DNA from: CAZYHS01 sp964647545
Lineage (GTDB): Bacteria; UBA10199; GCA-002796325; 1-14-0-20-49-13
DNA: 56,247 bases
Assembly: GCA_964647545.1 (NCBI GenBank)
Contig: CAZYHS010000012.1
Location: forward strand, 1-56,247
Direction of reading: 5' to 3'
The stretch's first letter is position 1; each line of letters opens with the position of its first letter. Positions 44,015-51,361 of this stretch are shown in pieces. Under the pieces are notes generated by a model, which did no database searches, had not been told where the DNA came from, and was given only the letters and a program-made list of their open reading frames with translations. The position numbers and the translations under genes are program-made.

Positions 44015-44350
44015 ATGTCAGATCCGCAATGTAGTCCTGTACCGACCCACACCTACCGCCATGTTTGCGCTGCAAAAAGCAAGCCGGCCCAACCGCACAA
44101 CGAGATGTGCCGTGAGGCGGAGTTTGTAAAGCCGGAAAGATACGAAGAGAAGTGCAGAATATCGGTCCCTCTTATGGACGCGTCGTGCCGCAAGGTTTTA
44201 GTCCCTGCCGAAACGACGACAAAAATATTTAAGCTGGATTTTTATGCAAACGAAACCGAAGATGACGCGCGCGCACGTCTGCAGCTCGACATCGATAATT
44301 ATGCAAAATTCAATAATTTAAGATATATTAAGGCTTATTTTTGCGAGTAA
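44015..44350 (+). CDS. Small Cys-rich hypothetical protein
   Basis: 111 residues from the ATG of MSDPQCSPVPTH, with a strong AAGGAGAG upstream. Six Cys: four in the first half (CSP, HVC, EMC, EKC), one in DASC and one at the very C terminus (YFCE). No signal peptide, so not obviously disulfide-based; could bind metal. The second half (KIFKLDFYANETEDDARARLQLDIDNYAKFNN) looks helical. I know no family. It converges on cbpA with a 7-nt gap. Confidence 0.65.
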   Translation: MSDPQCSPVPTHTYRHVCAAKSKPAQPHNEMCREAEFVKPERYEEKCRISVPLMDASCRKVLVPAETTTKIFKLDFYANETEDDARARLQLDIDNYAKFNNLRYIKAYFCE

Positions 44351-44357
44351 TATCAGT

Positions 44358-45362
44358 TTAGGAATTTCTTGGATCGTAATCACATTGACGGGAGAGCTCT
44401 TCGAACATCTGACGGGCTCTCTCGTCTATTTTTTTCGGCGGCGCGATCTGCACAATTACGAACTGATCGCCGGTCCCTTTTTTGCCCACGAGCGGGGCAC
44501 CTTTCCCTTTAAGCCTGAACTTCTGCCCGCTTGAAGTGCCGGCTGGAATTTTCATGTCGGCGTGTCCGGCTATTGTCGGCACTTCGACGTTCCCCCCAAG
44601 CACAGCCTCAAAGATCGAAATGGGGACTTCGGTGTAAATATCGCTGTCCTCCCGCCAGAAAACTTCGTTTGGCCTCACTTTGATATTGATGTATAAATCT
44701 CCGGCCGAACCTCCAGCCACGCCGGGATGCCCTTTTCCGGCGATTCGGACTTTAGAACCGTTATCGACTCCGGCGGGAATTTTTACCGTGATCTTTTCGG
44801 TCCTATCGCCCCGCCTGATAGCAAGCCTTGCCTCCGTCCCCTCGATCGCCTCCATAAAATCTATTTCGAGGTCGGTGAAAGTGTCCCCCCCTTTTTGAGG
44901 CTCGGCCCTGCCGCGAGAGGTGCGAACATCTTCGTAAGCCCCGCCGCGCTGAGCTCTTCCGCGCTTGAAGCCTCCCATATTGAAGAGCTCCGAAAAAATG
45001 TCGCCCATGCCGCCGAACTGGTCGAAGTTCTCGGAGCCCCCCGCTTCGTTCGGGTCGGCACTTGTGTAAAATCTAAAGCCGCCTCCCGGAGCCTGCTCCC
45101 ATCTCATTCCGCCGAAGCCTCCCGCCCCCTGGCCCGAAGCAGAGCCAAACGGGGCGCCGCCGAACATGTCGTACTGTTTTCGTTTTTCGGTATCGCTCAA
45201 AACGCCATAAGCCTCGCTCACCTCTTTAAAACGCTCTTCAGATTTTTTATCCCCCTTGTTCATGTCGGGATGATATTGTCTGGCGAGCCGGCGATAGGCT
45301 TTTTTAATGTCGTCCGACGAAGCGTCGCGCGAAACTCCGAGAACCTGATAAAAATCTTTCAT
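44358..45362 (-). CDS. DnaJ-class co-chaperone without zinc finger (CbpA-like)
   Basis: 334 residues. The J domain (1 to about 70) has HPD at 31-33. A Gly/Phe-rich linker (GGAPFGSASGQGAGGFGGM) follows, then two C-terminal beta domains beginning near KGGDTFTDLEIDFMEA. The CXXCXGXG zinc repeats of true DnaJ are absent, so it is the CbpA/type II class that stimulates DnaK. No dnaK or grpE nearby. Lies 12 nt downstream of the NuoI-like gene. Confidence 0.9.
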   Translation of the reverse strand: MKDFYQVLGVSRDASSDDIKKAYRRLARQYHPDMNKGDKKSEERFKEVSEAYGVLSDTEKRKQYDMFGGAPFGSASGQGAGGFGGMRWEQAPGGGFRFYTSADPNEAGGSENFDQFGGMGDIFSELFNMGGFKRGRAQRGGAYEDVRTSRGRAEPQKGGDTFTDLEIDFMEAIEGTEARLAIRRGDRTEKITVKIPAGVDNGSKVRIAGKGHPGVAGGSAGDLYINIKVRPNEVFWREDSDIYTEVPISIFEAVLGGNVEVPTIAGHADMKIPAGTSSGQKFRLKGKGAPLVGKKGTGDQFVIVQIAPPKKIDERARQMFEELSRQCDYDPRNS

Positions 45363-45374
45363 AAAAATTACCTT

Positions 45375-45893
45375 TTAAAGCGCCGTCGAATACGGGCTTT
45401 GGCCTTCGGCATGGTTAGAGAGCAGCTTTTCCTTGTCGTAAATTAACGCCCCCTTCGACGGGGCCGAATTCTCATATTTGTAAGTGTCCATTCTGATGGC
45501 GTCGCAAGGACAAGCCTCGACGCACAGGCCGCAAAATACACAACGCAGCATGTCGATCGAATATTCTTTCGCCCTTTTTTCCACCGACATGTCGGGAGAC
45601 TCTTCGGCCGCGATCGAAATGCAGTTCGCCGGACAGGCGGTTGCACACAGCATACAGGCGGTACAGCGTATCGAACCGTCGGAACGCTGCATGAGACGAT
45701 GCTCGGCCCTAGCTCCGAGCGGCAGCTCCTTTTTTACTTCGGGATATTCGATTGTGATCCGTTTTTTAGGGTGAATTAAATTTTTCGTCCAATGTGCGGC
45801 GGTGATAAAAAGGCCTTTGATAACGGCCGGAAGATAAAGCTTCTCCCAAAAACTCAACTCGGTATCGCGGCCGACTTTTTTGACCTGAATCAT
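45375..45893 (-). CDS. nuoI: NuoI-like 2[4Fe-4S] ferredoxin subunit
   Basis: 172 residues starting MIQVKKVGRDTELSFWEKLYL, a typical NuoI beginning, with GGGGA before the ATG; a longer start at 45950 adds an Arg-rich 19 residues. Two clusters: CTACMLCATACP and CVFCGLCVEACP. In complex I it carries N6a/N6b. No other nuo gene is in the window, so either the complex genes are scattered or this serves another enzyme. Between dcd and cbpA. Confidence 0.82.
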   Translation of the reverse strand: MIQVKKVGRDTELSFWEKLYLPAVIKGLFITAAHWTKNLIHPKKRITIEYPEVKKELPLGARAEHRLMQRSDGSIRCTACMLCATACPANCISIAAEESPDMSVEKRAKEYSIDMLRCVFCGLCVEACPCDAIRMDTYKYENSAPSKGALIYDKEKLLSNHAEGQSPYSTAL

Positions 45894-45961
45894 TTTTTCC
45901 CCAAAAATGCGATCTGCCAAACGCCGCCGCTTGAACAAGCCGCCGGCCATAATCTTTCGAT

Positions 45962-46513
45962 TTAAATTTTCGCGTGCGTAATTTCTTTTTGTGCCTGATA
46001 TTTTCCCTTTTTGTCGGCGTAGGACGTCTGGCAAACATCATCGGCCTCAAGGAAGACAAGTTGCGCTATTCCTTCGTTTGCATAAACACGGGCAGGCAGA
46101 GGGGTCGCGTTTGAAATTGCGATCGTCGCAAAACCTTCCCATTCAGGCTCGAACGGCGTGATATGGCAATAAACACCGCAGCGCGCGTAGGTCGATTTTC
46201 CAAACGCTATCGTTAAAATATTTCGCGGGATCTTGAAGTATTCGACCGTGCGGCCGAGCACGTAGCCGTTGGGCGGGATGTCAACGTAGGGGCCTTTGTG
46301 CTCGCGAAAATGCATGGCATTGAAATTCTTCGGATCGACAAGACCCGTCGCCTCTCGCGGATCGAAAATTTTAAATTCGTCGCTGATTCGGAAATCGTAG
46401 CCATAGCTTGATGTGCCGAACGATATACCGGTTTTCACCTGCGACGGCTCGAACGGAGAAATCATCCCCTTTTGCGCCGCTTCAATTATCCATTTATCCG
46501 ATTTAAGTGTCAT
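45962..46513 (-). CDS. dcd: dCTP deaminase
   Basis: 183 residues from MTLKSDKWI. Converts dCTP to dUTP for dTTP synthesis. Catalytic region FGKSTYARCGVY and ITPFEPEWEGF with the key Glu; SYGYDFRISDEF near the N terminus. The longer frame upstream overlaps mtgA and is rejected. Confidence 0.95.
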   Translation of the reverse strand: MTLKSDKWIIEAAQKGMISPFEPSQVKTGISFGTSSYGYDFRISDEFKIFDPREATGLVDPKNFNAMHFREHKGPYVDIPPNGYVLGRTVEYFKIPRNILTIAFGKSTYARCGVYCHITPFEPEWEGFATIAISNATPLPARVYANEGIAQLVFLEADDVCQTSYADKKGKYQAQKEITHAKI

Positions 46514-46625
46514 AGGTGGAAGCAAACTAGCACGGCATAAAAGCGCGTTGCAAGTAAGGAATTTGGGTAAATCCTTCATCGAAGCTCTTGACCAAAGAAG
46601 AGAGCTTATGTAAAAGCCGCACCCG

Positions 46626-47294
46626 ATGACGAAAAGGCACCTTAGATACACATTCATCACGGCATTTTTTCTTATCGGGCTAACGTGGTTTTGGTGGCTG
46701 CACAGCACGCTTGCGCTTCCCGACACATCTTCGCTTGAAAATAAAAATCCCGAGAGCACCGCTTACATCGACGCCTTCAAGGAAAGGCACAAAGATGTTA
46801 AGATAAAACAGATCTGGGTGCCTTACAACCGCATCTCTCCTTATTTAAAAGAGGCGGTCCTCGCCGGCGAAGACGATCAGTTCTTTGAGCACCCCGGTTT
46901 TAGCTGGGACGGAATTAAAAAAGCTGCGAAATACAACTGGAAGAAGAAAAAATTCGCTCGCGGAGCTTCGACGATCACTCAACAGCTTGCGCGTAACCTC
47001 TATTTATCCCCTTCAAAAAATCCTATCCGGAAAGCTCACGAACTTCTTATCGCCTTAAAACTTGAGCGGGAACTTTCAAAACAGCGCATTTTGGAGCTCT
47101 ACCTTAACGTGGTCGAATGGGGCTACGGAATTTACGGGTGCGAAGCAGCGGCTCGATATTATTACGGCAAGTCGGCGGCGAACATTGGCCCCGGAGAGGC
47201 GGCTTATCTGGCATCGATCTTGCCAAGCCCGCGAAGACTTGGGAAACGCGGCCCGACTTCGCGCGCGGAGAGAATTCTAAACAGAATCTATTGA
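46626..47294 (+). CDS. mtgA: Monofunctional peptidoglycan glycosyltransferase
   Basis: 222 residues with one N-terminal membrane helix (about 8-30) and a GT51 domain. Catalytic Glu82 in GEDDQFFEHPG, RGASTITQQLARNLYL, and KLERELSKQRILELYLN. Polymerises lipid II glycan strands in the periplasm, complementing MurJ. No transpeptidase domain. Followed by a strong bidirectional terminator. Confidence 0.94.
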   Translation: MTKRHLRYTFITAFFLIGLTWFWWLHSTLALPDTSSLENKNPESTAYIDAFKERHKDVKIKQIWVPYNRISPYLKEAVLAGEDDQFFEHPGFSWDGIKKAAKYNWKKKKFARGASTITQQLARNLYLSPSKNPIRKAHELLIALKLERELSKQRILELYLNVVEWGYGIYGCEAAARYYYGKSAANIGPGEAAYLASILPSPRRLGKRGPTSRAERILNRIY

Positions 47295-47323
47295 TGATTC
47301 ATATAGGCTTCGTCGCAAAACAA

Positions 47324-47358
47324 AAAGGCCCCGCAAACTTTACGCTTACGGGGCCTTT
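47324..47358. terminator. Bidirectional rho-independent terminator between mtgA and histone gene
   Basis: AAAGGCCCCG (47324-47333) pairs perfectly with CGGGGCCTTT (47349-47358) around a 15-nt loop, with A/T-rich flanks. Serves convergent transcripts. Confidence 0.85.
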
Positions 47359-47375
47359 ATTATTTCCAGCTAAAA

Positions 47376-47558
47376 TTACAAATCTTGCGGTTTGATCGTC
47401 TGGCGACCGTTCTCTTTTGTTCTTTCCATTGCCTTATCGAGAAGATCGTAGACCAAATCCGACAATGCCGGAATTGCTTCCGCGCTGGTCATGAAGCCTT
47501 TCGACTTCACGTAATCTTTCACCTTTGAAACGACAACCAAAACCTCTTTTTCTGCCAT
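47376..47558 (-). CDS. Bacterial histone-fold protein
   Basis: 60 residues. Residues 10-20 (VSKVKDYVKSK) form a first helix and 24-50 a long second helix (SAEAIPALSDLVYDLLDKA). The end, GRQTIKPQDL, matches the archaeal histone signature GRKTIKAEDI, with Arg52 and Asp59 placed like the RD clamp. It stops at this point, so helix 3 is almost absent. Likely a dimeric DNA-binding chromatin protein like those reported in Bdellovibrio. I chose the ATG six nt after AAAGGAGG. Its own promoter and strong ribosome binding site suggest high expression. Confidence 0.85.
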   Translation of the reverse strand: MAEKEVLVVVSKVKDYVKSKGFMTSAEAIPALSDLVYDLLDKAMERTKENGRQTIKPQDL

Positions 47559-47603
47559 ACACATCCTCCTTTTGGATTGTTTTAATTGCTGCAACGGAGT
47601 GCG

Positions 47604-47632
47604 TTAATCGCAAACGACCGTTTCAAAGTCAA
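47604..47632 (-). promoter_or_regulatory. Promoter of the histone gene
   Basis: On the minus strand TTGACT and GATTAA are 17 nt apart, about 45 bp before the histone start codon, followed by an AAAGGAGG ribosome binding site. Confidence 0.55.
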
Positions 47633-47733
47633 TTGAAAATTTCGACCCGACTAATTATCGTTGCAAAATATAAAACTCGGGCCTATCATTCCAAGCTCAG
47701 CCGGACACGATAAAAAACAACCAAGGGGGAAAT

Positions 47734-48279
47734 ATGAAAAAGATAGTGGCGGTTATAACGGGAGTAGCTCTGGTAGCGATATCTTCGGCGGCGTTTGCCT
47801 CGAAGTGTAACTATCACAAGTGGCGTGGAGACAGCTGCAGAACCAAATGTGCCGGAACAATGGCCAAAAAATGCGAATATTTCCAATGGAAATGGAACAG
47901 ATGCATGCCTGAAAAACCTGTCGTCAAGGCCGTGGTTCCGAAGGTTGAAAAGATCGTTTTACGCGGCGTAAATTTCGACACGGCAAGCGCAAAGATCAAA
48001 CACGAAAGCTTCGCGATCTTAGACAACAACGTCGCAGCCCTGAAAAAGACGAACAAGAACGTCGTTATCGTCGGATACACCGACAGTCAGGGAAAAGAGG
48101 CCTCGAACATTAAGCTCTCTCAAGCGCGCGCGAATTCCGTGAAGGCCTATTTTGAATCGAAAGGCATCGACGCTTCAAGAATTTCGACCCAAGGCATGGG
48201 GCCGGCAAATCCGGTGGCAGACAACAAAACAGCCGAAGGCCGCGCTGAAAACCGTCGCATCGAGCTCGAGCTGAAGTAA
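47734..48279 (+). CDS. OmpA-family protein with a Cys-rich head
   Basis: 181 residues: signal peptide (ending near AAFA), a 40-residue segment with five Cys and several Trp (KCNYHKWRGDSC...KWNRCMPE), then a C-terminal OmpA peptidoglycan-binding domain (FDTASAKIKHES, GYTDSQGKEASN, LSQARANSVKAYF, ENRRIELEL). No barrel domain and no lipobox. Probably periplasmic, tethering something to peptidoglycan. Followed by a strong terminator. Confidence 0.9.
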   Translation: MKKIVAVITGVALVAISSAAFASKCNYHKWRGDSCRTKCAGTMAKKCEYFQWKWNRCMPEKPVVKAVVPKVEKIVLRGVNFDTASAKIKHESFAILDNNVAALKKTNKNVVIVGYTDSQGKEASNIKLSQARANSVKAYFESKGIDASRISTQGMGPANPVADNKTAEGRAENRRIELELK

Positions 48280-48301
48280 GATTATTTTTTTAGTGATCTT
48301 G

Positions 48302-48339
48302 AAAAACCTCCAAGAGCGTAAAAGTTCTTGGAGGTTTTT
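48302..48339 (+). terminator. Rho-independent terminator after the OmpA-family gene
   Basis: AAAAACCTCCAAGA (48302-48315) pairs with TCTTGGAGGTTTTT (48326-48339), a 14-bp stem with 10-nt loop ending in a T-run. Confidence 0.9.
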
Positions 48340-48345
48340 TTGTGT

Positions 48346-48367
48346 GCAAGAAACTCCCTAAAGTGGC
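48346..48367. repeat. Short dispersed repeat, copy 2
   Basis: GCAAGAAACTCCCTAAAGTGGC, a near copy of 3212-3232. Confidence 0.55.
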
Positions 48368-48386
48368 TTTCTCACAAGCTGCGTCA

Positions 48387-48411
48387 TTGCGAGTGAAACG
48401 AAGCAATCTCC
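48387..48411. repeat. TTGCGAG...GAAGCAATCTCC repeat, copy 1
   Basis: Matches 56122-56147 with small changes. Imperfect dyad TTGC...GCAA. Similar motifs recur in many bacterial genomes. Confidence 0.5.
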
Positions 48412-48473
48412 CAAACACATCCCCGCAGTTGTCAGCGAAATGGTTAACATCTACAGGAATGACATCACAAACG

Positions 48474-48572
48474 GTTAATTCCGTTATGCCCGTTATTTCC
48501 GTTTTGTCCGTTAACTGAATTAACCGAAATAACAGACTCAACAGAATTAACAGAACTAGCCGACAAAACTGC
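48474..48572. repeat. Inverted 9-nt-period array (nonamer array E)
   Basis: Eleven 9-nt units. Left arm GTTANTTCC-like, right arm its reverse complement, meeting at GTTAAC (48510-48515), the same design and unit as 3115-3195. The 304-bp gap 48280-48583 otherwise holds a terminator and two dispersed repeats and no gene. Confidence 0.78.
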
Positions 48573-48583
48573 TTTTTACAGGG

Positions 48584-50095
48584 TTAGAAAAACAGATCGC
48601 GCTCGCCGGATCTGATACGCTCAAGCCGCTTGACCGTCTCCTCTTTCATTTGAGGATCTTCGATATCGACCAGATATTTTGCAATGAGCTGATCGCCGAG
48701 TTCGCGCGATTCGGCGTCGCCAAAATCGAGCAAATATTCTTCGAACGTTAAAAGAGCGTTCGGCCTGCAGAATTTATGAATTTCGCCCGGTTTCGCAAGC
48801 TCCATGAAATGCTCGCCTGTCCTTCCAAGTCGGTAACACGCCGTGCAAAAACTGGGGATCAAGCCTTCGCGAATGACCGACTTAATAACCTCATCGACCG
48901 GACGTTCGTCCTGCACCCTAAACTGTCCTTCGTCACCTTTCGCTTTTGAAGATAAGCCGCTCGCCATAGTGCCGGCTTGAAGCGCGCTGACTTCGCCATA
49001 AGAGCAATCACATTCATGGTGATGTTCGTCACCGTGCGATGTTCCATCCGGCAAATGTTGCGTCAATTCTTTTGCATGTTTTTGTTTTGCATATCCGCCC
49101 GGCACCGTTACCGACGCGGCACTTGCCTGCGAAACTCCAAGCTGAAAAGCATGTCTGCGAAACTCAGGAGACTCGCGGGTCGAAAGTATCATTCCGGTGT
49201 AAGGAACCGCTATTCTCAAAATAGCTATCAGCTTGAAAAAATCGGCGTCGTTAACTTCGTGTTTGGGTTTAAAATCAATGCCGGGGGCGCTTCTAAAACG
49301 CGGGACCGAGATCGTGTGCGGCCCTACCCCGAGATTTTTGTTCATGTGATCGGCGTGAGCTATCAGCGCCAAAACTTCAAACCGCCAGTCGTAAAGCCCA
49401 AAAAGCACCCCGATACCGAGATCATCTAGCCCCGCTTCGCGCGCGCGGTCGTGCGCGGTCAACTGCCGGTCGTAGTCCGACTTAGGCCCCTTGTGGTACG
49501 CCTTGTAAGTCTCGCGATAGTAGGTCTCCTGAAAGAGCTGATAAGTCCCGATGTCCTCTGCCTTTAACCGACGATAATTTTCAACGGTCGTCGCGGCGAT
49601 ATTAACGTTAACGCGTCTGATATTGCCGATAGGAACTTTCACCGCATAGATTGTTTTAATAGTCTGACAAACATAATCGATCGGGTTATTCTTCTCGTCT
49701 TCTCCAAATTCGATAAGCACGCGTTTGTGTCCCATGCCTATCAGGCATTTTGTCTCCTCGGCCACTTCTTCCATACTCAAAAGATGGCGCTGATAAGTTC
49801 TGTTGGCCGCGTGGAAATTGCAATACGCGCAATCGTTAACGCAATGATCGGAAACGTAAAGCGGTGCGAAAAGGACAAGCCTCTCGCCGTAAATATCGTG
49901 TTTAATGCGCGCGGCCAGCGAAAAAATTCTGGCCAGCAAACCTTCGTCTCGAACGTTGACAAGTAATGCGACATCTTCAACCGGCAGACCTTTCATTAAG
50001 GCCGCACGCTCGAGGATCTCCTCCACCCTTTCTTTCGCGGGGGTCGCATTTTTTTCAAGCAGCTCGTGTAAATATTTTTCGTTGATGATTTCCAT
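48584..50095 (-). CDS. hydG: [FeFe]-hydrogenase maturase HydG, with His/Cys-rich insert
   Basis: 503-residue radical SAM tyrosine lyase producing the Fe(CO)(CN) synthon of the H-cluster. CX3CX2C at Cys85/89/92 for the SAM cluster; C-terminal CX2CX22C (Cys417, 420, 443) for the dangler-iron cluster. Between the usual GGY (about 333-335) and the DERPVDEV segment there is an extra stretch of about 55 residues with HGDEHHHECDC (354-364), which could bind metal. Lies 43 nt downstream of hydE, same strand. hydF and hydA are not in the window. Confidence 0.94.
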   Translation of the reverse strand: MEIINEKYLHELLEKNATPAKERVEEILERAALMKGLPVEDVALLVNVRDEGLLARIFSLAARIKHDIYGERLVLFAPLYVSDHCVNDCAYCNFHAANRTYQRHLLSMEEVAEETKCLIGMGHKRVLIEFGEDEKNNPIDYVCQTIKTIYAVKVPIGNIRRVNVNIAATTVENYRRLKAEDIGTYQLFQETYYRETYKAYHKGPKSDYDRQLTAHDRAREAGLDDLGIGVLFGLYDWRFEVLALIAHADHMNKNLGVGPHTISVPRFRSAPGIDFKPKHEVNDADFFKLIAILRIAVPYTGMILSTRESPEFRRHAFQLGVSQASAASVTVPGGYAKQKHAKELTQHLPDGTSHGDEHHHECDCSYGEVSALQAGTMASGLSSKAKGDEGQFRVQDERPVDEVIKSVIREGLIPSFCTACYRLGRTGEHFMELAKPGEIHKFCRPNALLTFEEYLLDFGDAESRELGDQLIAKYLVDIEDPQMKEETVKRLERIRSGERDLFF

Positions 50096-50138
50096 AAAAT
50101 GAGAGGGGCCTACTTCGCGTTGCTCGCAATGCCCCGAA

Positions 50139-51320
50139 TTAACCTACACTTAAATCGGTCGGCGCCCTTCCAAGACCGCGAAGCAACTCGATAACGATAT
50201 CGATGTGCTCTTGAATTTTCATTTTGGTCCCAAACCGCTCCGGATAAATATCGTAGAGTGCGCGATATTTTTCCGGCGTAACATTTATCATTAAAGAATT
50301 TGCGCCGGCCATTAACGCATCGCGCGCGCCGTCGAGCCCCCACAAAGTTTCAAGGGCCGTCGTCACAAGAATTTTTGCCTCGGGATTTGCAATTCGCGCA
50401 CGGGCTATCGTGTTGAGAATGTTCGAACGGCTCGTCATTTTAGCCTCTTTGAGCGGAGTTTGCGGATGCGGAATAAACGGCCCGAAAGAAAACATTTCGG
50501 CGTCGAGGCTGGCGGTCATTTTAATATCCTTCATGACGTCGCTTGAGCGCTGGTTCGGCAGCCCGACCAAAAAACCGGTGACAAGCAGATAGCCCATGGC
50601 TCGAATCCGGCGAATCAACTCAAGACGATTTTCCAGCGATGAACCGGGCTTGATATTCGCGTAAATTTCGGGGTTCGACGTTTCAAATCTGATAAGAGCC
50701 CCTCTGGCTCCGGCGTCATACATGCGTTTGTAGGCATCAACTCCGCGCTCGCCTACGGAGACAAAAATAAGCACGGGATGACGCGCGCGAATTTCGCGCA
50801 CGATCTCTTCGAGCTTATCGTCGGTGTAAAAAGGGTCTTCGCCCGACTGCAGAACAAGAGCCTGAAATCCCAAAGCAACGGCCTCGTCAACCGCGGCAAG
50901 AATTTCCGGAATGTCCATGCGATAGCGCGCAACATTTTCGTTTGATGAGCGAATGCCGCAATAGGTGCAATCACAAGAGCAATAATTTGAAAATTCGATT
51001 ATGCCGTGAACGCAGCACGAATTATCCTGATGCTTCTGTCTGATGGCATTTGCACGTTCGTGCAGATTTTTAGGGTTGCTGGCGAGCTTTGCGTCCTGCT
51101 CTTTCAATTTAAAGAAAATGTCCTTCCAGAGCTCCAAAACCTCGCCGGCTTCGGTCTCAGAAATCGTTCTGATGACAAAGCCCCCCTGCGCATAGACGCT
51201 ATCGCCGATCTTTGCATCATCGACTAGGTCAATGTAGGCTTTTCTTTTTTCGCCGAAGTAGTCAACTGTCGCGACTCTCCCTGCAATTTCAACTATTTTT
51301 CCGGGAATTGAGTAACACAT
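50139..51320 (-). CDS. hydE: HypC-HydE fusion, radical SAM maturase
   Basis: 393 residues. Residues 1-72 form a complete HypC/HupF domain (MCYSIPGKIVEI...GDSVYAQGGFVI), with the Met-Cys start that gives HypC its N-terminal Fe-binding Cys. From about 85 the protein is HydE: FSNYCSCDCTYCGIR (Cys114, 118, 121), LQSGEDPFYTDD, SVGERG, GFLVGLPNQ, GPFIPHPQTPL. I chose the ATG at 51320 over a TTG seven codons upstream because it keeps Cys at position 2. HypC normally serves [NiFe]-hydrogenases; joining it to an [FeFe]-hydrogenase maturase is unexpected. Expressed with hydG. Confidence 0.9.
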   Translation of the reverse strand: MCYSIPGKIVEIAGRVATVDYFGEKRKAYIDLVDDAKIGDSVYAQGGFVIRTISETEAGEVLELWKDIFFKLKEQDAKLASNPKNLHERANAIRQKHQDNSCCVHGIIEFSNYCSCDCTYCGIRSSNENVARYRMDIPEILAAVDEAVALGFQALVLQSGEDPFYTDDKLEEIVREIRARHPVLIFVSVGERGVDAYKRMYDAGARGALIRFETSNPEIYANIKPGSSLENRLELIRRIRAMGYLLVTGFLVGLPNQRSSDVMKDIKMTASLDAEMFSFGPFIPHPQTPLKEAKMTSRSNILNTIARARIANPEAKILVTTALETLWGLDGARDALMAGANSLMINVTPEKYRALYDIYPERFGTKMKIQEHIDIVIELLRGLGRAPTDLSVG

Positions 51321-51361
51321 ATCTTGCTTTGGCGCGGTCAATTATGCTATCAGGCGCTTCA

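Noticed and set aside
45894..45950. Longer NuoI start
   Set aside because: It cannot be excluded, but the added residues are Arg-rich and unlike NuoI; the inner ATG gives a typical N terminus.
48290..48541. 83-residue minus-strand frame in the hydG-OmpA gap
   Set aside because: It is made of the terminator, dispersed repeats and nonamer array E, with no start context.
51321..51341. TTG start seven codons upstream for the HypC-HydE gene
   Set aside because: It would bury the Met-Cys that HypC domains need at the N terminus; the ATG at 51320 fits the family.
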